Below, piece by piece: positions 14,746 through 23,589 of a stretch of 27,431 nt of DNA (positions are counted from its first letter, which is position 1; every line of letters begins with the position of its first letter). The translations under genes were made by a program, and so were the position numbers. The notes under the pieces were generated by a model. It saw nothing but the letters and a program-made list of their open reading frames with translations, was not told the DNA's origin and did not search any database. The DNA is from a virus: IMG/VR virus record IMGVR_UViG_3300035220_000380, positions 1 to 27,431 of that record, one strand, 5' to 3'.

Positions 14746-15905
14746 AATTTACTCATTTGTTCAAGAATATGAGACTTATTACCAATCGTAGTCGTAAAAC
14801 CATAACCACTTTTTTTAGATCTAATATTTTTCATCATCTCAGGTGGAATAACAAATTCATTAGCTTTGTTCCCAGACTTTTCATAAGCTTCTTTAGTGCT
14901 ATTGAATACAGAAAAACTTTCAGCTTCTTCAGGGTCAAAATACATGGAAATCAACCTTCTATTATCGTCTTTTCCTAAATTATAAGTTGAGAAGTTTTTT
15001 TCGCTTCCACCTAATCTTTTTGTATTATTTAAATAGTAATTAGCCGAACCCGCTGCATACTCTCCTTTAGTTTTGCCCGCCCAATTATAATCGTCATATC
15101 CAATTTTAGGATCTTTATAAACTTCATTTGTTATATTAGCATCTTCTATTCTATTTAAATGAAGAGCTTTACTTTTTTCCATTATCTTAGAAGAACCATC
15201 ATCTTGATAAACTCTTGTATAATTAGGATTTTTAAGTAATTTTGATTCCGCTCTGCCAGTTGATGAAAGCAATGAACCTTTGTAAATGTTTTTTGTTTTA
15301 TTGTAAAGTTTTCTTGTTTTATTTAAACTAGCAGAAGCTAAACCTAGCAATGGTATTGTATTTAGACCAAAAGCTGCCATATTCATAGAAGCGTCTAGTT
15401 GTCCTTGTTTATCATCAGCATATTTAGCGTACAAACCTCTAGCCGCAGATATTCCTACATTTGCAGCATCAGGTACTACTCCAGCTAAAGGAGTCATACC
15501 CGCTGTTTCTAATTTATCTTGAATATCATTTAAAGCTTTAGTGCCTTTTGCTTTTTTGTTAGTACTAATTATTTTATTTCTAACAATCTGTGATTTTTTC
15601 TTTTCAGCCTCAGTTTCAAACTCTGGCTCATTGTTCCAGCTATTAAAATTATTAGACCTAGAACTTCCTAAACCATAATCACTTTTGCTTACAGGGTTAG
15701 GTACAACCCCTGTAAATTTAGGATCTTTTTTTCCTGAAAAAGCTTTAGTATTAGCATTAACACTAGATTGAATGTTGCGTTGCTCAGGTTTTGGTAAAAA
15801 CCCTAATTTTAATGGTTCTCCAGGTTCATTATGACCCGCTAAGTGCATAGAAGCTCCTTTGTTACCCAAAGGGTTTTTATTAAAAAAACCTTTACTAAAA
15901 CCCAT
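14742..15905 (-). CDS. Protein with pre-toxin-like hydrophobic segment and unknown C-terminal domain
   Basis: A 387-aa protein in three parts. Residues 1-125 are disordered and polar, with KGASMHLAG at 16-24 resembling the recurring GxSM element. Residues 130-205 (containing PLAGVVPDAANVGISAARGL and AAFGLNTIPLLGLASASL) look like the small-residue hydrophobic helices before toxin domains in polymorphic and RHS-type toxins, which also occur in phage ejection proteins. Residues 215-387 are a distinct, aromatic-rich domain (TRVYQDDGSSKIMEKSKAL, then RRLISMYFDPEEAESFSVF and NEFVIPPEM), which I cannot identify. It may be an injected effector, an ejection protein or a virion enzyme. It starts three bases after the groES stop and is followed by the winged-helix gene (ATGA). 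Confidence 0.5.
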   Translation of the reverse strand: MGFSKGFFNKNPLGNKGASMHLAGHNEPGEPLKLGFLPKPEQRNIQSSVNANTKAFSGKKDPKFTGVVPNPVSKSDYGLGSSRSNNFNSWNNEPEFETEAEKKKSQIVRNKIISTNKKAKGTKALNDIQDKLETAGMTPLAGVVPDAANVGISAARGLYAKYADDKQGQLDASMNMAAFGLNTIPLLGLASASLNKTRKLYNKTKNIYKGSLLSSTGRAESKLLKNPNYTRVYQDDGSSKIMEKSKALHLNRIEDANITNEVYKDPKIGYDDYNWAGKTKGEYAAGSANYYLNNTKRLGGSEKNFSTYNLGKDDNRRLISMYFDPEEAESFSVFNSTKEAYEKSGNKANEFVIPPEMMKNIRSKKSGYGFTTTIGNKSHILEQMSKF

Positions 15906-15907
15906 AC

Positions 15908-16168
15908 TTATAATATTATTACAACATCAAACTCTTTTATTACTTTATATTCTTCTTTATTTATTTCAATATTAAATCCAGCTGCTTTGTCATAATAGAC
16001 TTCATCGCCTTTTTTTAATACCGATACATCAGAGCCAGGTTCTACAACCTTAGCTCTTCTATATCTAACATCTTCTCTTTGCTTCTCAGCTAAGATTAAA
16101 CCACCTTTTGTAGTTACATCAGTTTCCTTGACTGGATCTATAACTATAAATTTACCTACTGCTTTCAT
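15908..16168 (-). CDS. groES: GroES co-chaperonin
   Basis: An 86-aa co-chaperonin that would cap GroEL and help fold clients in the cytoplasm. The mobile loop is TTKGGLILAEK (19-29), with GGLIL corresponding to GGIVL of bacterial GroES. LKKGDEVYYD at 51-60 matches the conserved KVGD strand, and the last strand (YKVIKEFDVVIIL) closes the barrel. Slightly shorter than the 94-97 aa of bacteria, as in other phage proteins of this type. Its start overlaps the groEL stop (ATGA). The order groEL then groES is opposite to the usual bacterial order. Near-full-length motifs suggest function with the phage GroEL or that of the host. Confidence 0.93.
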   Translation of the reverse strand: MKAVGKFIVIDPVKETDVTTKGGLILAEKQREDVRYRRAKVVEPGSDVSVLKKGDEVYYDKAAGFNIEINKEEYKVIKEFDVVIIL

Positions 16169-17712
16169 GCTCTAATATTATTAATAACACAATCAGTAGA
16201 TAATATTGTTGTAGCTACTGAAGCTGCGTTTGTTAGTGCACTTTTAGTAACAAGCAAAGGATCTATAATTCCGGCTTTTACCATATCAACCGTATTTCCT
16301 GTAACCACATCTAATCCCATGCCTTTTACTTCTGGTGTTTTATAATCTTCAACGCCAGCGTTTTTAAGTATCAATTTATAAGGCTCTTTAATAGCACAGT
16401 AAAGTACCTCTTCGCCTATTGACATTGGTTTTAATTGCTGTGCGGCGTTTAATAAAGCTATACCGCCTCCTGGCACTATACCTTCTTTGATCGCAGCTTT
16501 TGTAGCACAAATAGCATCTTCTACTCTATCTCTTTTTTCTTTTAATTCCATTTCAGAGTTAGCACCCACTTTAACTGTAGCAACTTTAGCTTTTAATTTA
16601 GCTAATCGTCTTTCTAGTCTTATTATTACATTTGGGTTTTTAGTTTCTTTAATTTGATTTTCTAATAGTAAAACTATATCTTTAACAACAGAATTTACAG
16701 ATAAATCAACTTGCATTATAGTATCCTCATGGTTTGTAACAGCTTTTAAACAAGTTCCTAAGTATTCTGGATCTATAATATCCATATCATCACCTAAGTC
16801 TTCGTTAATAAGTGTAGCACCAGTAACCGCGCATAAATCATTTAGAGTATCCTTTTTACTGATACCATAAACCGGTGCATCTATAATGTTAACCTTTATG
16901 TTTCCTTTTACTTTGTTCATTGAAAGTGCTGAAACTACTTGAGGGTCAACATCTGCTATTATAAGCAAACTTTTACCTGTCTTTATCACATGTTCAAGAA
17001 CTGACTGAATCTTCCGCACGTTGGGTATTACTGATTCTACGATTAGAACCAACGGATTTTCAAGTTCAGCCGTGCCCTTTTCCTTGTTGGTGATAAAGTG
17101 GTTGTTTTTCAAGGGCTGATCATATTGCACGCCTTCTACTAACTCAACTACTGTTTCAGGTTGTTCATTTGTTTCCATCATAACAATGCCTGTTTCATCT
17201 ACTAGTCTAAACGCTTCTCCTATAACCTTCCCAAGATTTTTGTCATTATTGGCTGATATTGTAGCCACTTGGTCGATTTTTTTACCTTTTACTTTCTTTG
17301 CTGTTTTTTCTAAATAAGCTAATACTTTTTTAACACCTGAATCAATACCTTTTTTTAATTCTCTTGAAGTATCTAACTCACTGTGCTTGTAAGCTTCATC
17401 TAAAATAGCTTTTGCTAACACCGTAGCAGTTGTAGTGCCGTCGCCTGCATCTTTAACGGTTCTTTGTGCTGCTTGCTTTATTAACGTAGCTCCAATATTT
17501 TCTAAAGAATCTTGTAATGTAACTGAATTAGCTACTGTTACCCCATCTTTTGTTATTTGTGGCATGCCATTGGCATCTTCTAATATAACACATTTACCAC
17601 TTGCTCCTAAAGTAGAACCTACTGCATTAGTAAGTTTCTCTACCCCAGTTAATATCTGACTTCTGGCACCATCACCAAAAGCCAGATTTTTAACTAACTT
17701 TATTTCTTGCAT
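16165..17712 (-). CDS. groEL: GroEL chaperonin
   Basis: A 515-aa group I chaperonin, somewhat shorter than the about 545 aa of bacteria. ATP-binding and hydrolysis residues are present: ITKDGVTV (D56, D52 of E. coli), AGDGTTTATVLA at 89-100 (D91, D87), RVEDAICATKAA with D399 (D398) and PGGGIALLNA at 414-423, and GIIDPLLV with D484. The apical segment has VEGVQYDQP (193-200) and hydrophobic residues that contact clients. The C-terminal Gly-Gly-Met tail is absent: the protein ends TDCVINNIRA. It would fold phage virion proteins or replace host GroEL. The gene follows a 97-aa gene after 32 bases with an A-rich leader, and is coupled to groES. Confidence 0.98.
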   Translation of the reverse strand: MQEIKLVKNLAFGDGARSQILTGVEKLTNAVGSTLGASGKCVILEDANGMPQITKDGVTVANSVTLQDSLENIGATLIKQAAQRTVKDAGDGTTTATVLAKAILDEAYKHSELDTSRELKKGIDSGVKKVLAYLEKTAKKVKGKKIDQVATISANNDKNLGKVIGEAFRLVDETGIVMMETNEQPETVVELVEGVQYDQPLKNNHFITNKEKGTAELENPLVLIVESVIPNVRKIQSVLEHVIKTGKSLLIIADVDPQVVSALSMNKVKGNIKVNIIDAPVYGISKKDTLNDLCAVTGATLINEDLGDDMDIIDPEYLGTCLKAVTNHEDTIMQVDLSVNSVVKDIVLLLENQIKETKNPNVIIRLERRLAKLKAKVATVKVGANSEMELKEKRDRVEDAICATKAAIKEGIVPGGGIALLNAAQQLKPMSIGEEVLYCAIKEPYKLILKNAGVEDYKTPEVKGMGLDVVTGNTVDMVKAGIIDPLLVTKSALTNAASVATTILSTDCVINNIRA

Positions 17713-17744
17713 TTAATTTAATTTGATATAATTGATTTTGAATA

Positions 17745-18038
17745 TTACTCGAAGGTTTTAATTACTTTCGGTCCATTGGTAAACTCTAGCTTTTTAGCAT
17801 AATGTTCAATAGAACTATCTATTGCTTGTTCTGCTCCACCTATAGTTTCTCTTCTGGTAACATCAATCCATGTTTCAGGATCATTTATGTCTCTATATTC
17901 GGTTTGTAAAAATCCATTTGGCAATTGAACTATTCTCCAGTTTTTCTTCTGTGAAATATGTTTCCATGCTTTTATGGTTTCTTCTGTTGGTTGTGGTGCA
18001 CTAGACCACGTGTTTGTGCGGGTATATAAAAACGTCAT
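17745..18038 (-). CDS. Small conserved-looking hypothetical protein upstream of groEL
   Basis: A 97-aa soluble protein: MTFLYTRTNTWSSAPQPTEE, then WKHISQKKNWRIVQLPNGFL, QTEYRDINDPETWIDVTRRE and a C-terminal helix with AIDSSIEHYAKKLEFTNGPK. This Trp/Arg-rich layout resembles small hypothetical proteins I recall from other marine phages, of unknown function. No signal peptide. It is the first gene after a 67-base gap that contains an inverted repeat (18074-18089), and precedes groEL by 32 bases. Position suggests it shares the groEL message. Confidence 0.6.
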   Translation of the reverse strand: MTFLYTRTNTWSSAPQPTEETIKAWKHISQKKNWRIVQLPNGFLQTEYRDINDPETWIDVTRRETIGGAEQAIDSSIEHYAKKLEFTNGPKVIKTFE

Positions 18039-18073
18039 TGTATTTGGTTTTAAGTTAAACGTTGGTTATTTAT

Positions 18074-18089
18074 ATTATCACTTGATAAT
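18074..18089. promoter_or_regulatory. Inverted repeat in the gap before the groEL gene group
   Basis: ATTATCA and TGATAAT, perfect 7-bp arms with a CT between them (18074-18080 and 18083-18089), lie in the 67-base gap between the 291-aa fibre gene and the 97-aa gene. There is no GC-rich stem or T tract, so it fits an operator better than an intrinsic terminator. On the minus strand GATAATATAAAT next to it may include promoter elements. The function is inference. Confidence 0.3.
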
Positions 18090-18105
18090 TCGGTTATTTA
18101 ATATT

Positions 18106-18981
18106 TTATTCAGTTATGATTGTAACATCTATGGTATACCATGAATATTCCCCACTAGACGATGTAGTTTGTTTACATAGTTCAAAGTTTGCTGTTTGAG
18201 AGTTATATCTCATTAAACCTACATTAGTAGAGCTTGCGGTTGGCCTACGGTTTGTTGCTCCTACAGGTAACAATATTCCTGTTTCAACATCTCCTGACTC
18301 AGCAAAGTAATCACCATTACCTATTAATGTGTTATTTAGTGTTGCAGCAAGCGAAGCTCCAGTTCCACCATCTGACTCACTTAATGTTCCTGTTATTGCA
18401 CTTGCACTTAAATCTACGGCTAATTCTGTTGATTGTATAACTAAACCACCATTAGCTTTTAAATCCGTGCTAAATGTAGTTCCTGTCAAATCAAGTCCAT
18501 CGCCAGCTGAGTAAGTATCCCCTCCAGTTGCATCGCCCCAAGTTAGTTGATATGGAGAGCTTCCTATTGTTGAAGGTAGTTTTAATACTTGATTTGCAGT
18601 TCCTACTAAATTAGGTAGTTTAACTGTGTAATTAATTGAAGAGTTATCAGCTAAACCAACTGTACTAAACGATCCTGCAAAATCTGGCACATCCCAAGTG
18701 TTATCTTTACTTAAAAACCTTGTAGCAATAACGGCTGTTCCATCTACTGCTGACAAATCTAAAGAACCTATATTAACATTGCCTGTAGCACTCGCGTTAG
18801 TTGTTCCTGAAATATAAGTTCCAAAAGAACTAGTAAAAGTATCCACAACATCTATAACATCTTTAATAGAAGCTATTGAAGCATTAGCAGTAATATTTTC
18901 ATCATCGCTATTAGTTGTTGATAAAAGAACTAAATCACTTATTTTTGGAACTACAGAAGGATACGTGTATATTATTGGCAT
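18106..18981 (-). CDS. Tail fibre protein with YTYP anchor module
   Basis: A 291-aa protein rich in Thr/Ser/Gly. The N-terminus MPIIYTYPSVVPKISDLVLL resembles that of the 1213-aa fibre (MAIIYTYP) and the 112-aa protein (MPIINSYP), so it is probably a shared docking module. It is followed by repeats typical of tail fibres: DLSAVDGTAVIATRFLSKDN, GLADNSSINYTVKLPNLVG, GTANQVLKLPSTIGSSPYQL and GTLSESDGGTGASLAATLNN. The C-terminal part (GLMRYNSQTANFELCKQTTS) is a small beta domain that may touch the receptor. No S74 chaperone is present in this protein. It lies beside the large fibre and after it in transcription order. Confidence 0.8.
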   Translation of the reverse strand: MPIIYTYPSVVPKISDLVLLSTTNSDDENITANASIASIKDVIDVVDTFTSSFGTYISGTTNASATGNVNIGSLDLSAVDGTAVIATRFLSKDNTWDVPDFAGSFSTVGLADNSSINYTVKLPNLVGTANQVLKLPSTIGSSPYQLTWGDATGGDTYSAGDGLDLTGTTFSTDLKANGGLVIQSTELAVDLSASAITGTLSESDGGTGASLAATLNNTLIGNGDYFAESGDVETGILLPVGATNRRPTASSTNVGLMRYNSQTANFELCKQTTSSSGEYSWYTIDVTIITE

Positions 18982-19003
18982 ATTATTTTTTTAAACTTTT
19001 GAT

Positions 19004-22000
19004 TTATCCAGCACTTTGAAATGATGTTATTAAACCGTTTTGAATTACCATTGTCCAATTTTCTGCCGTATTATTTACTTTTACTTGAATATTAGGGATA
19101 CTTGTGGTCATACCACTAACATAACTTCTATTAGCATTTGCAGAAGGTAAACCAAGTGTAACAGTACCACCAGCGTTGCTTGTAGTAATAACAGGAAGAC
19201 TTGGATTACTACTAAGTACCTCGCTAGCTATAACTTTAACATTATATCCAGCAACTGGGTCTCTCCAGTCTGGATTAAAACTACCATCTCCTCCTGTGCC
19301 CCAAAACTTGTATGCTTGATTATTTGGAGCTGTAACATATCCAGCTTTTCCATTTGAATTTTGCTCCATACCTATAGTAACCGTAGCATTTCCACCTCCT
19401 CCAGTTATTGGAGCCGTAACATTAATTTGAGTTATACCACCAGAACTAGAAGTTGGAGTAGCCCATGATCCATCACCTCTCCAAAACGTAGATGAAGACG
19501 CATTAGAACCTCCAGCTAGATTATTAACAGGTACGTTACCAGTTAAATTAACAACTGGACTAACACTAGCGGTGCCTGTTATAGACAATGGAGAACTAGC
19601 ACCAACACTAACTACAGTTCCACTTCCGCCTCCGCCTGAAGCTGTTTGCCAAGTTGGAGCTGCTGTTCCGTTAGAAGTTAATACTTGCCCAGAAGTTCCA
19701 GAACCTGGAGTTGTAAAATTACCCGCTCCTGTTGAAGAACTTGTACCTGTTAATAATACTTGATTATTACCAAAACTTGTTGCTCCTGATCCTCCTTTAC
19801 TAATTGGTAGTGATGTACCTGTAAAATAAGAATCTACTAAACTATTTATAGATGTTTCTTGAACATCGTTATCATGTGCTGCGCCGCCTCTACTTGGACT
19901 ATAAGCAACTATATCAGTTTTAAGAGGGCTAGTTGTTGAGGCACCTGCTTTTATATAATTACTAGAAGTAGTTAATTTTATAGCAAACTCTGTGTTTGAT
20001 TCACCTCCTAAAACCAAGCCTGCTCCTGCAGTATAAGCTGTGCTTGTGGTTGAAAAAGTGATTGTATTTCCAGATTGAGTAACTGCTCCTGCGAAAGTAA
20101 TACCACCTGTTACAGTGTTTGAGCCAACTATAATACCAGTAACACCTCCGCCACTTTCTCCACCTGGAACACTCCAGTTACCAGTACCATCTAAATATAC
20201 TTGAGCATTAGTACCGCCAGAAGGAACATGTCCAACAGCGTTACCTCCATTGTATGAATTTGAAGTTATTGTTGTTTCGTTAGTTTCTGAATTAGTATTT
20301 ACAACTAAAGCTGTTGTTAAACCAGAAGAAGTACCAGAACTACCAGCTACTATAGTTGCTCCACTACCTGCTGTAGATGCATCTCCCCATATAGGCGGTG
20401 AATTATTGCCTTGAGCAATTAATACTTGACCTGTTGTTCCAAAAGTTGTTGAACCTACAGCATTACTATTGTTTCCGTATAAAATACCATAGCTATTGAA
20501 TGTTTGATTTCCAGTACCTCCATGTATAACAGGTAATATACTTCCTTCCGCACCATCAGTAGTATAGTTAATATTTGAATTAAGTAAAGTAGATATATTA
20601 GTTAAACCAGTTCCTCCATCCGCAGGTGTTATTGGTGTTGTTAAGCTAAATACATTACCAGTAAGTGTTAATCCATTGCCAGCTGTAAACGTACTGTTGT
20701 TAAACGGTAAGCTACCCACTGAAACAGCAACTACAGTATCAACTCCGCTAACAGATCTACTAACATTAAGTATATCGCTGTTAGCAGCCGCTTCTGCAGA
20801 GCTAGCTACTTTTATATAGTTAGGATTTGTTCCAGAAGTAGTGTAGTTAAGACCTATTGTACCACTTGTTATTATACCAGTTGAAGGTGATGTAAACATA
20901 CCAGCTGATGCTAATATTTGCGTTACACTACCTGAAGGACCATTTGACCAAATTGTACCTCCACCTGATCCTTTTGAAGTTAAATATTGTGAATTTGTTC
21001 CTGAGCTACCAGTTGAATCAATATAATCACCAGTTACACTTATAGATCCAGTTAATTCAAGTTTACCATCATCATTAAGACGCATTTTAGTTGTTGCGTC
21101 GTTACCTTGAGTTGCAGTTCCAAATATTAATTCACCATTCGGTGTTGCGCCAGAAGCAGAATTTACTGTTTTTATATAAGATAAAGTTTTAGTACCATCT
21201 TCAGTATAAGTATCTATAATACTTAAAACAGAATCGTTTTCTGTCCATTCTGTTTGTAAGCTTTGACTTAAAAATCTTAAAGAAGATTGCTGTACAGTCT
21301 CTGAACCACCAGTAGTATTAGATCTTCCAGAATTAATAGTTAATCTATTACCAAGATTGGTCCCAATTGTAACACCATTAGCATTTGTTGTATATACGTA
21401 AGGGGCAGCGCTAGTATAATAAGCGCCTAAGCTCATTGCTTCAAGATTAGCACCTTGTTCAAATCTAGGAGTAGAAGTGTCCCATCTAGTTATACCAAAA
21501 GAAAGTCCACTTACTGGATAATACTGATTAGCTAAAGTTATTTTACTTCTTATATATGAAACTGGCGATACGCCAGGAACACTACCATCAGTAGTGTAAA
21601 TCTCAAAAGAACCAACTACATCATCATTTTCCCAACCAAAACCAGGCGATGGTCCACTACTAAAAGGTCCACTTGCTTGAGTAGTATTTGTTAATCTAAA
21701 AGTAGGGTAATAAAGCCCAGCTGGCTCTGTAGGTGGGTAAGAAACACCACCAACTTGTTCTACAAAGCTAGTATTTTTTAATGTTACTATTAATGATTGA
21801 TTTGCACCTGTAAGAAAAGTGCTAGTACCTGTTATTGTATCACCAACTTTGTATCCATTTGCTGAAGTTGCACCTTGTATTGTTAAATCATCAACACTAC
21901 CTAAACTATTAGTAACTATAGATACAGTAGCTCCAGTTCCAGATCCACTAGTAGTTAAACCAGAGGTTACACCAACAGTACCTGTTATAGTGCCTGAATT

Positions 22001-22645
22001 TTCAACACCCGAAGTAGGTCTTTGTGTTACAAATTGAACTAAAGCAGTTTCTGAATTTATTTTTACTCTAACACCATTTAATTCAACTGCGTTTGCTAGT
22101 GTATAAGATACTAAACCTGTTTCAGCGCTAGTATTTATGGCTGTTACAACCGTTGAGGTTAATCCACTAGATGATAATGCTCCAGATAGTGTACTTCCTA
22201 CAACTATAGATCCACCAGGTTTTTCATCTTCTCCTAAAACTATTTCTGTTCCTGAAGTTCCAGGTGTTGGAGTATTACTAGCTAAAACCTCTACACCTCT
22301 ATCTTTTTGGTTTAAGTGTGAATTTCCTAAACTAACTACAGTTGGGTCATCAGGACTTCCTTGACCCGTAACTTTAAATACAACTATTTCTTCATTTGAA
22401 GCATCAGTACTTATAGAAACTTGTGATGGTACATTTATAGTAACAGCACCAGTTCCACCTGAAGGGCTTATTGTTATACCGCCAGTTCCAGCTATAATTT
22501 GACTTACACCAGCAGAACTACCACCAGGTAGTTGTGAGATAGAAATTTGTTTAGTTTTATTTTTATCTGCAGAGTCTGATATTACAATCAAATCGCTATC
22601 AGCGGCGATACCTGACTTTACTGGATATGTATATATTATAGCCAT
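19004..22645 (-). CDS. Large repetitive tail fibre (1213 aa)
   Basis: The largest gene, encoding a Gly/Ser/Thr/Asn-rich fibre. It starts with the anchor MAIIYTYPVKSGIAADSDLI and then has long runs of beta-repeat sequence. Units include GGTGLTNISTLLNSN, GGTGNQTFNSYGILYGNNSN and VGSTTFGTTGQVLIAQGNN, GTSGQVLTSNGTAAPTWQTA and STFWRGDGSWATPTSSSGG; this type of repeat is common in trimeric phage fibres. No chaperone domain ends it: the C-terminus (MTTSIPNIQVKVNNTAENWT) is a compact beta domain likely to be the receptor tip. An S74 protein is encoded nearby. The start is chosen for the shared N-terminal module and its A-rich leader. Repeats make recombination between fibres likely. Confidence 0.88.
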   Translation of the reverse strand: MAIIYTYPVKSGIAADSDLIVISDSADKNKTKQISISQLPGGSSAGVSQIIAGTGGITISPSGGTGAVTINVPSQVSISTDASNEEIVVFKVTGQGSPDDPTVVSLGNSHLNQKDRGVEVLASNTPTPGTSGTEIVLGEDEKPGGSIVVGSTLSGALSSSGLTSTVVTAINTSAETGLVSYTLANAVELNGVRVKINSETALVQFVTQRPTSGVENSGTITGTVGVTSGLTTSGSGTGATVSIVTNSLGSVDDLTIQGATSANGYKVGDTITGTSTFLTGANQSLIVTLKNTSFVEQVGGVSYPPTEPAGLYYPTFRLTNTTQASGPFSSGPSPGFGWENDDVVGSFEIYTTDGSVPGVSPVSYIRSKITLANQYYPVSGLSFGITRWDTSTPRFEQGANLEAMSLGAYYTSAAPYVYTTNANGVTIGTNLGNRLTINSGRSNTTGGSETVQQSSLRFLSQSLQTEWTENDSVLSIIDTYTEDGTKTLSYIKTVNSASGATPNGELIFGTATQGNDATTKMRLNDDGKLELTGSISVTGDYIDSTGSSGTNSQYLTSKGSGGGTIWSNGPSGSVTQILASAGMFTSPSTGIITSGTIGLNYTTSGTNPNYIKVASSAEAAANSDILNVSRSVSGVDTVVAVSVGSLPFNNSTFTAGNGLTLTGNVFSLTTPITPADGGTGLTNISTLLNSNINYTTDGAEGSILPVIHGGTGNQTFNSYGILYGNNSNAVGSTTFGTTGQVLIAQGNNSPPIWGDASTAGSGATIVAGSSGTSSGLTTALVVNTNSETNETTITSNSYNGGNAVGHVPSGGTNAQVYLDGTGNWSVPGGESGGGVTGIIVGSNTVTGGITFAGAVTQSGNTITFSTTSTAYTAGAGLVLGGESNTEFAIKLTTSSNYIKAGASTTSPLKTDIVAYSPSRGGAAHDNDVQETSINSLVDSYFTGTSLPISKGGSGATSFGNNQVLLTGTSSSTGAGNFTTPGSGTSGQVLTSNGTAAPTWQTASGGGGSGTVVSVGASSPLSITGTASVSPVVNLTGNVPVNNLAGGSNASSSTFWRGDGSWATPTSSSGGITQINVTAPITGGGGNATVTIGMEQNSNGKAGYVTAPNNQAYKFWGTGGDGSFNPDWRDPVAGYNVKVIASEVLSSNPSLPVITTSNAGGTVTLGLPSANANRSYVSGMTTSIPNIQVKVNNTAENWTMVIQNGLITSFQSAG

Positions 22646-22656
22646 TTATATATTTT

Positions 22657-23511
22657 TTATGTTAGATTACTTCTACTTGCAGAAATTCTATTTACAACAT
22701 GTTGCTTATCGTATTTTGCATCTTCTTTTAAAGCATGTGCATGGTTGAAGTCATTGTCTGCAGCGGCTGTATCTCCTTTTTCTAGTTTAAACCTACCGTC
22801 ATCACCTAATTTTTTTTCGTGAGAGTAATCATCCATTGTAGACTCTTTTTCTTTATAAGAATCCATATTTGCTCCTTGATATGTGCTTGTCGCCATTGAA
22901 GCTCCAGCTTTTGGCTTACTGTATTTTGAAGCCCCCATTTTATCATACATACTCCCACCAAGTAAATTTTTTGCTATTTGGTCTTGCATTTCCATTCCAT
23001 CCATGCTTGAACCAAGCTGTGTTGTTGGGATTTTACTGTGATCTTGACCTCGTTCTTTCATTTTCATAGCAAATTTACCTACTGGAGACTCTTTAAATTT
23101 ATCAATTCCAATCCCTATACCAGCCATTCCTGCTCCCATCTTATCATACATGCCTACACCGGTAGCTTGTTCCGATAGTGAAGGTGGGTTTGCCGCTTCT
23201 GCTGCTAAAACTTTTTTCGAGGTGCTGTTTCTTTCTTCTCTTCTTTCGTTTCTCTTAGCTCTTTTACTATCCTTAATTTCTTCACGAATTGACGAACTAG
23301 CACCCATTTTATCGTACATGCCTCCACCGGTGATCGCGCCAAATATAGCTTTCCCTGCTGCTTTAGCCATTTCTGGATTTTTTTGGGCAAAACCACCTAC
23401 TTGATCTATAACTTTACCTCTGTTTTCAGCTTGTGCTGCTTTTTCTTCTGGGGATTTTTTCTTAAGTACGTTGAACAGTGCAGAGGCACCATGATTTTTT
23501 GAATTTTTCAT
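22657..23511 (-). CDS. Protein with three MYDKMGA repeats, virion-associated candidate
   Basis: A 284-aa polar protein. It starts MKNSKNHGASALFNVLKKKS and contains three copies of MYDKMGA (residues 65-71, 121-127, 188-194; DNA 23299-23319, 23131-23151 and 22930-22950), each preceded by glycines, plus KAGASMATSTYQGANMDSYK at 201-220. Between them are Lys/Glu-rich helices (REEIKDSKRAKRNERREERN). No enzyme motif, signal or membrane segment except a short Gly/Ile-rich stretch near 130-137. The repeated tag recurs in other proteins of the cluster. It follows a 78-base gap with a possible promoter, and precedes the large fibre gene by 11 bases. Function unknown; a tail or baseplate accessory is a guess. 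Confidence 0.6.
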   Translation of the reverse strand: MKNSKNHGASALFNVLKKKSPEEKAAQAENRGKVIDQVGGFAQKNPEMAKAAGKAIFGAITGGGMYDKMGASSSIREEIKDSKRAKRNERREERNSTSKKVLAAEAANPPSLSEQATGVGMYDKMGAGMAGIGIGIDKFKESPVGKFAMKMKERGQDHSKIPTTQLGSSMDGMEMQDQIAKNLLGGSMYDKMGASKYSKPKAGASMATSTYQGANMDSYKEKESTMDDYSHEKKLGDDGRFKLEKGDTAAADNDFNHAHALKEDAKYDKQHVVNRISASRSNLT

Positions 23512-23531
23512 TTTATTTAGTTAGTTTGCCT

Positions 23532-23559
23532 ATTATAGTATTTACACATGGCAAGTGAA
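23532..23559 (-). promoter_or_regulatory. Possible sigma70-type promoter upstream of the MYDKMGA gene
   Basis: In the 78-base gap 23512-23589, the minus strand has TTCACT (23554-23559), 16 bases, then a perfect TATAAT (23532-23537), 20 bases before the start codon at 23511. The spacing is normal for a bacterial sigma70 promoter. Bacteroidota promoters usually have a different -7 element (TAnnTTTG), which is not seen here, so the call is weak and depends on the host. Confidence 0.3.
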
Positions 23560-23589
23560 TTTTACTTATTCTTATTTTTTTAATTTTTA

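Noticed and set aside
19004-22645. A separate pseudogene or frameshift within the large fibre
   Set aside because: The frame is continuous for 1213 residues and repeats are in phase; low complexity alone does not indicate decay.
22930-23319. Three MYDKMGA-coding repeats as a CRISPR array or transposon repeat
   Set aside because: The spacing is irregular (148 and 180 bases between copies), the copies differ, and they stay in frame within one protein.
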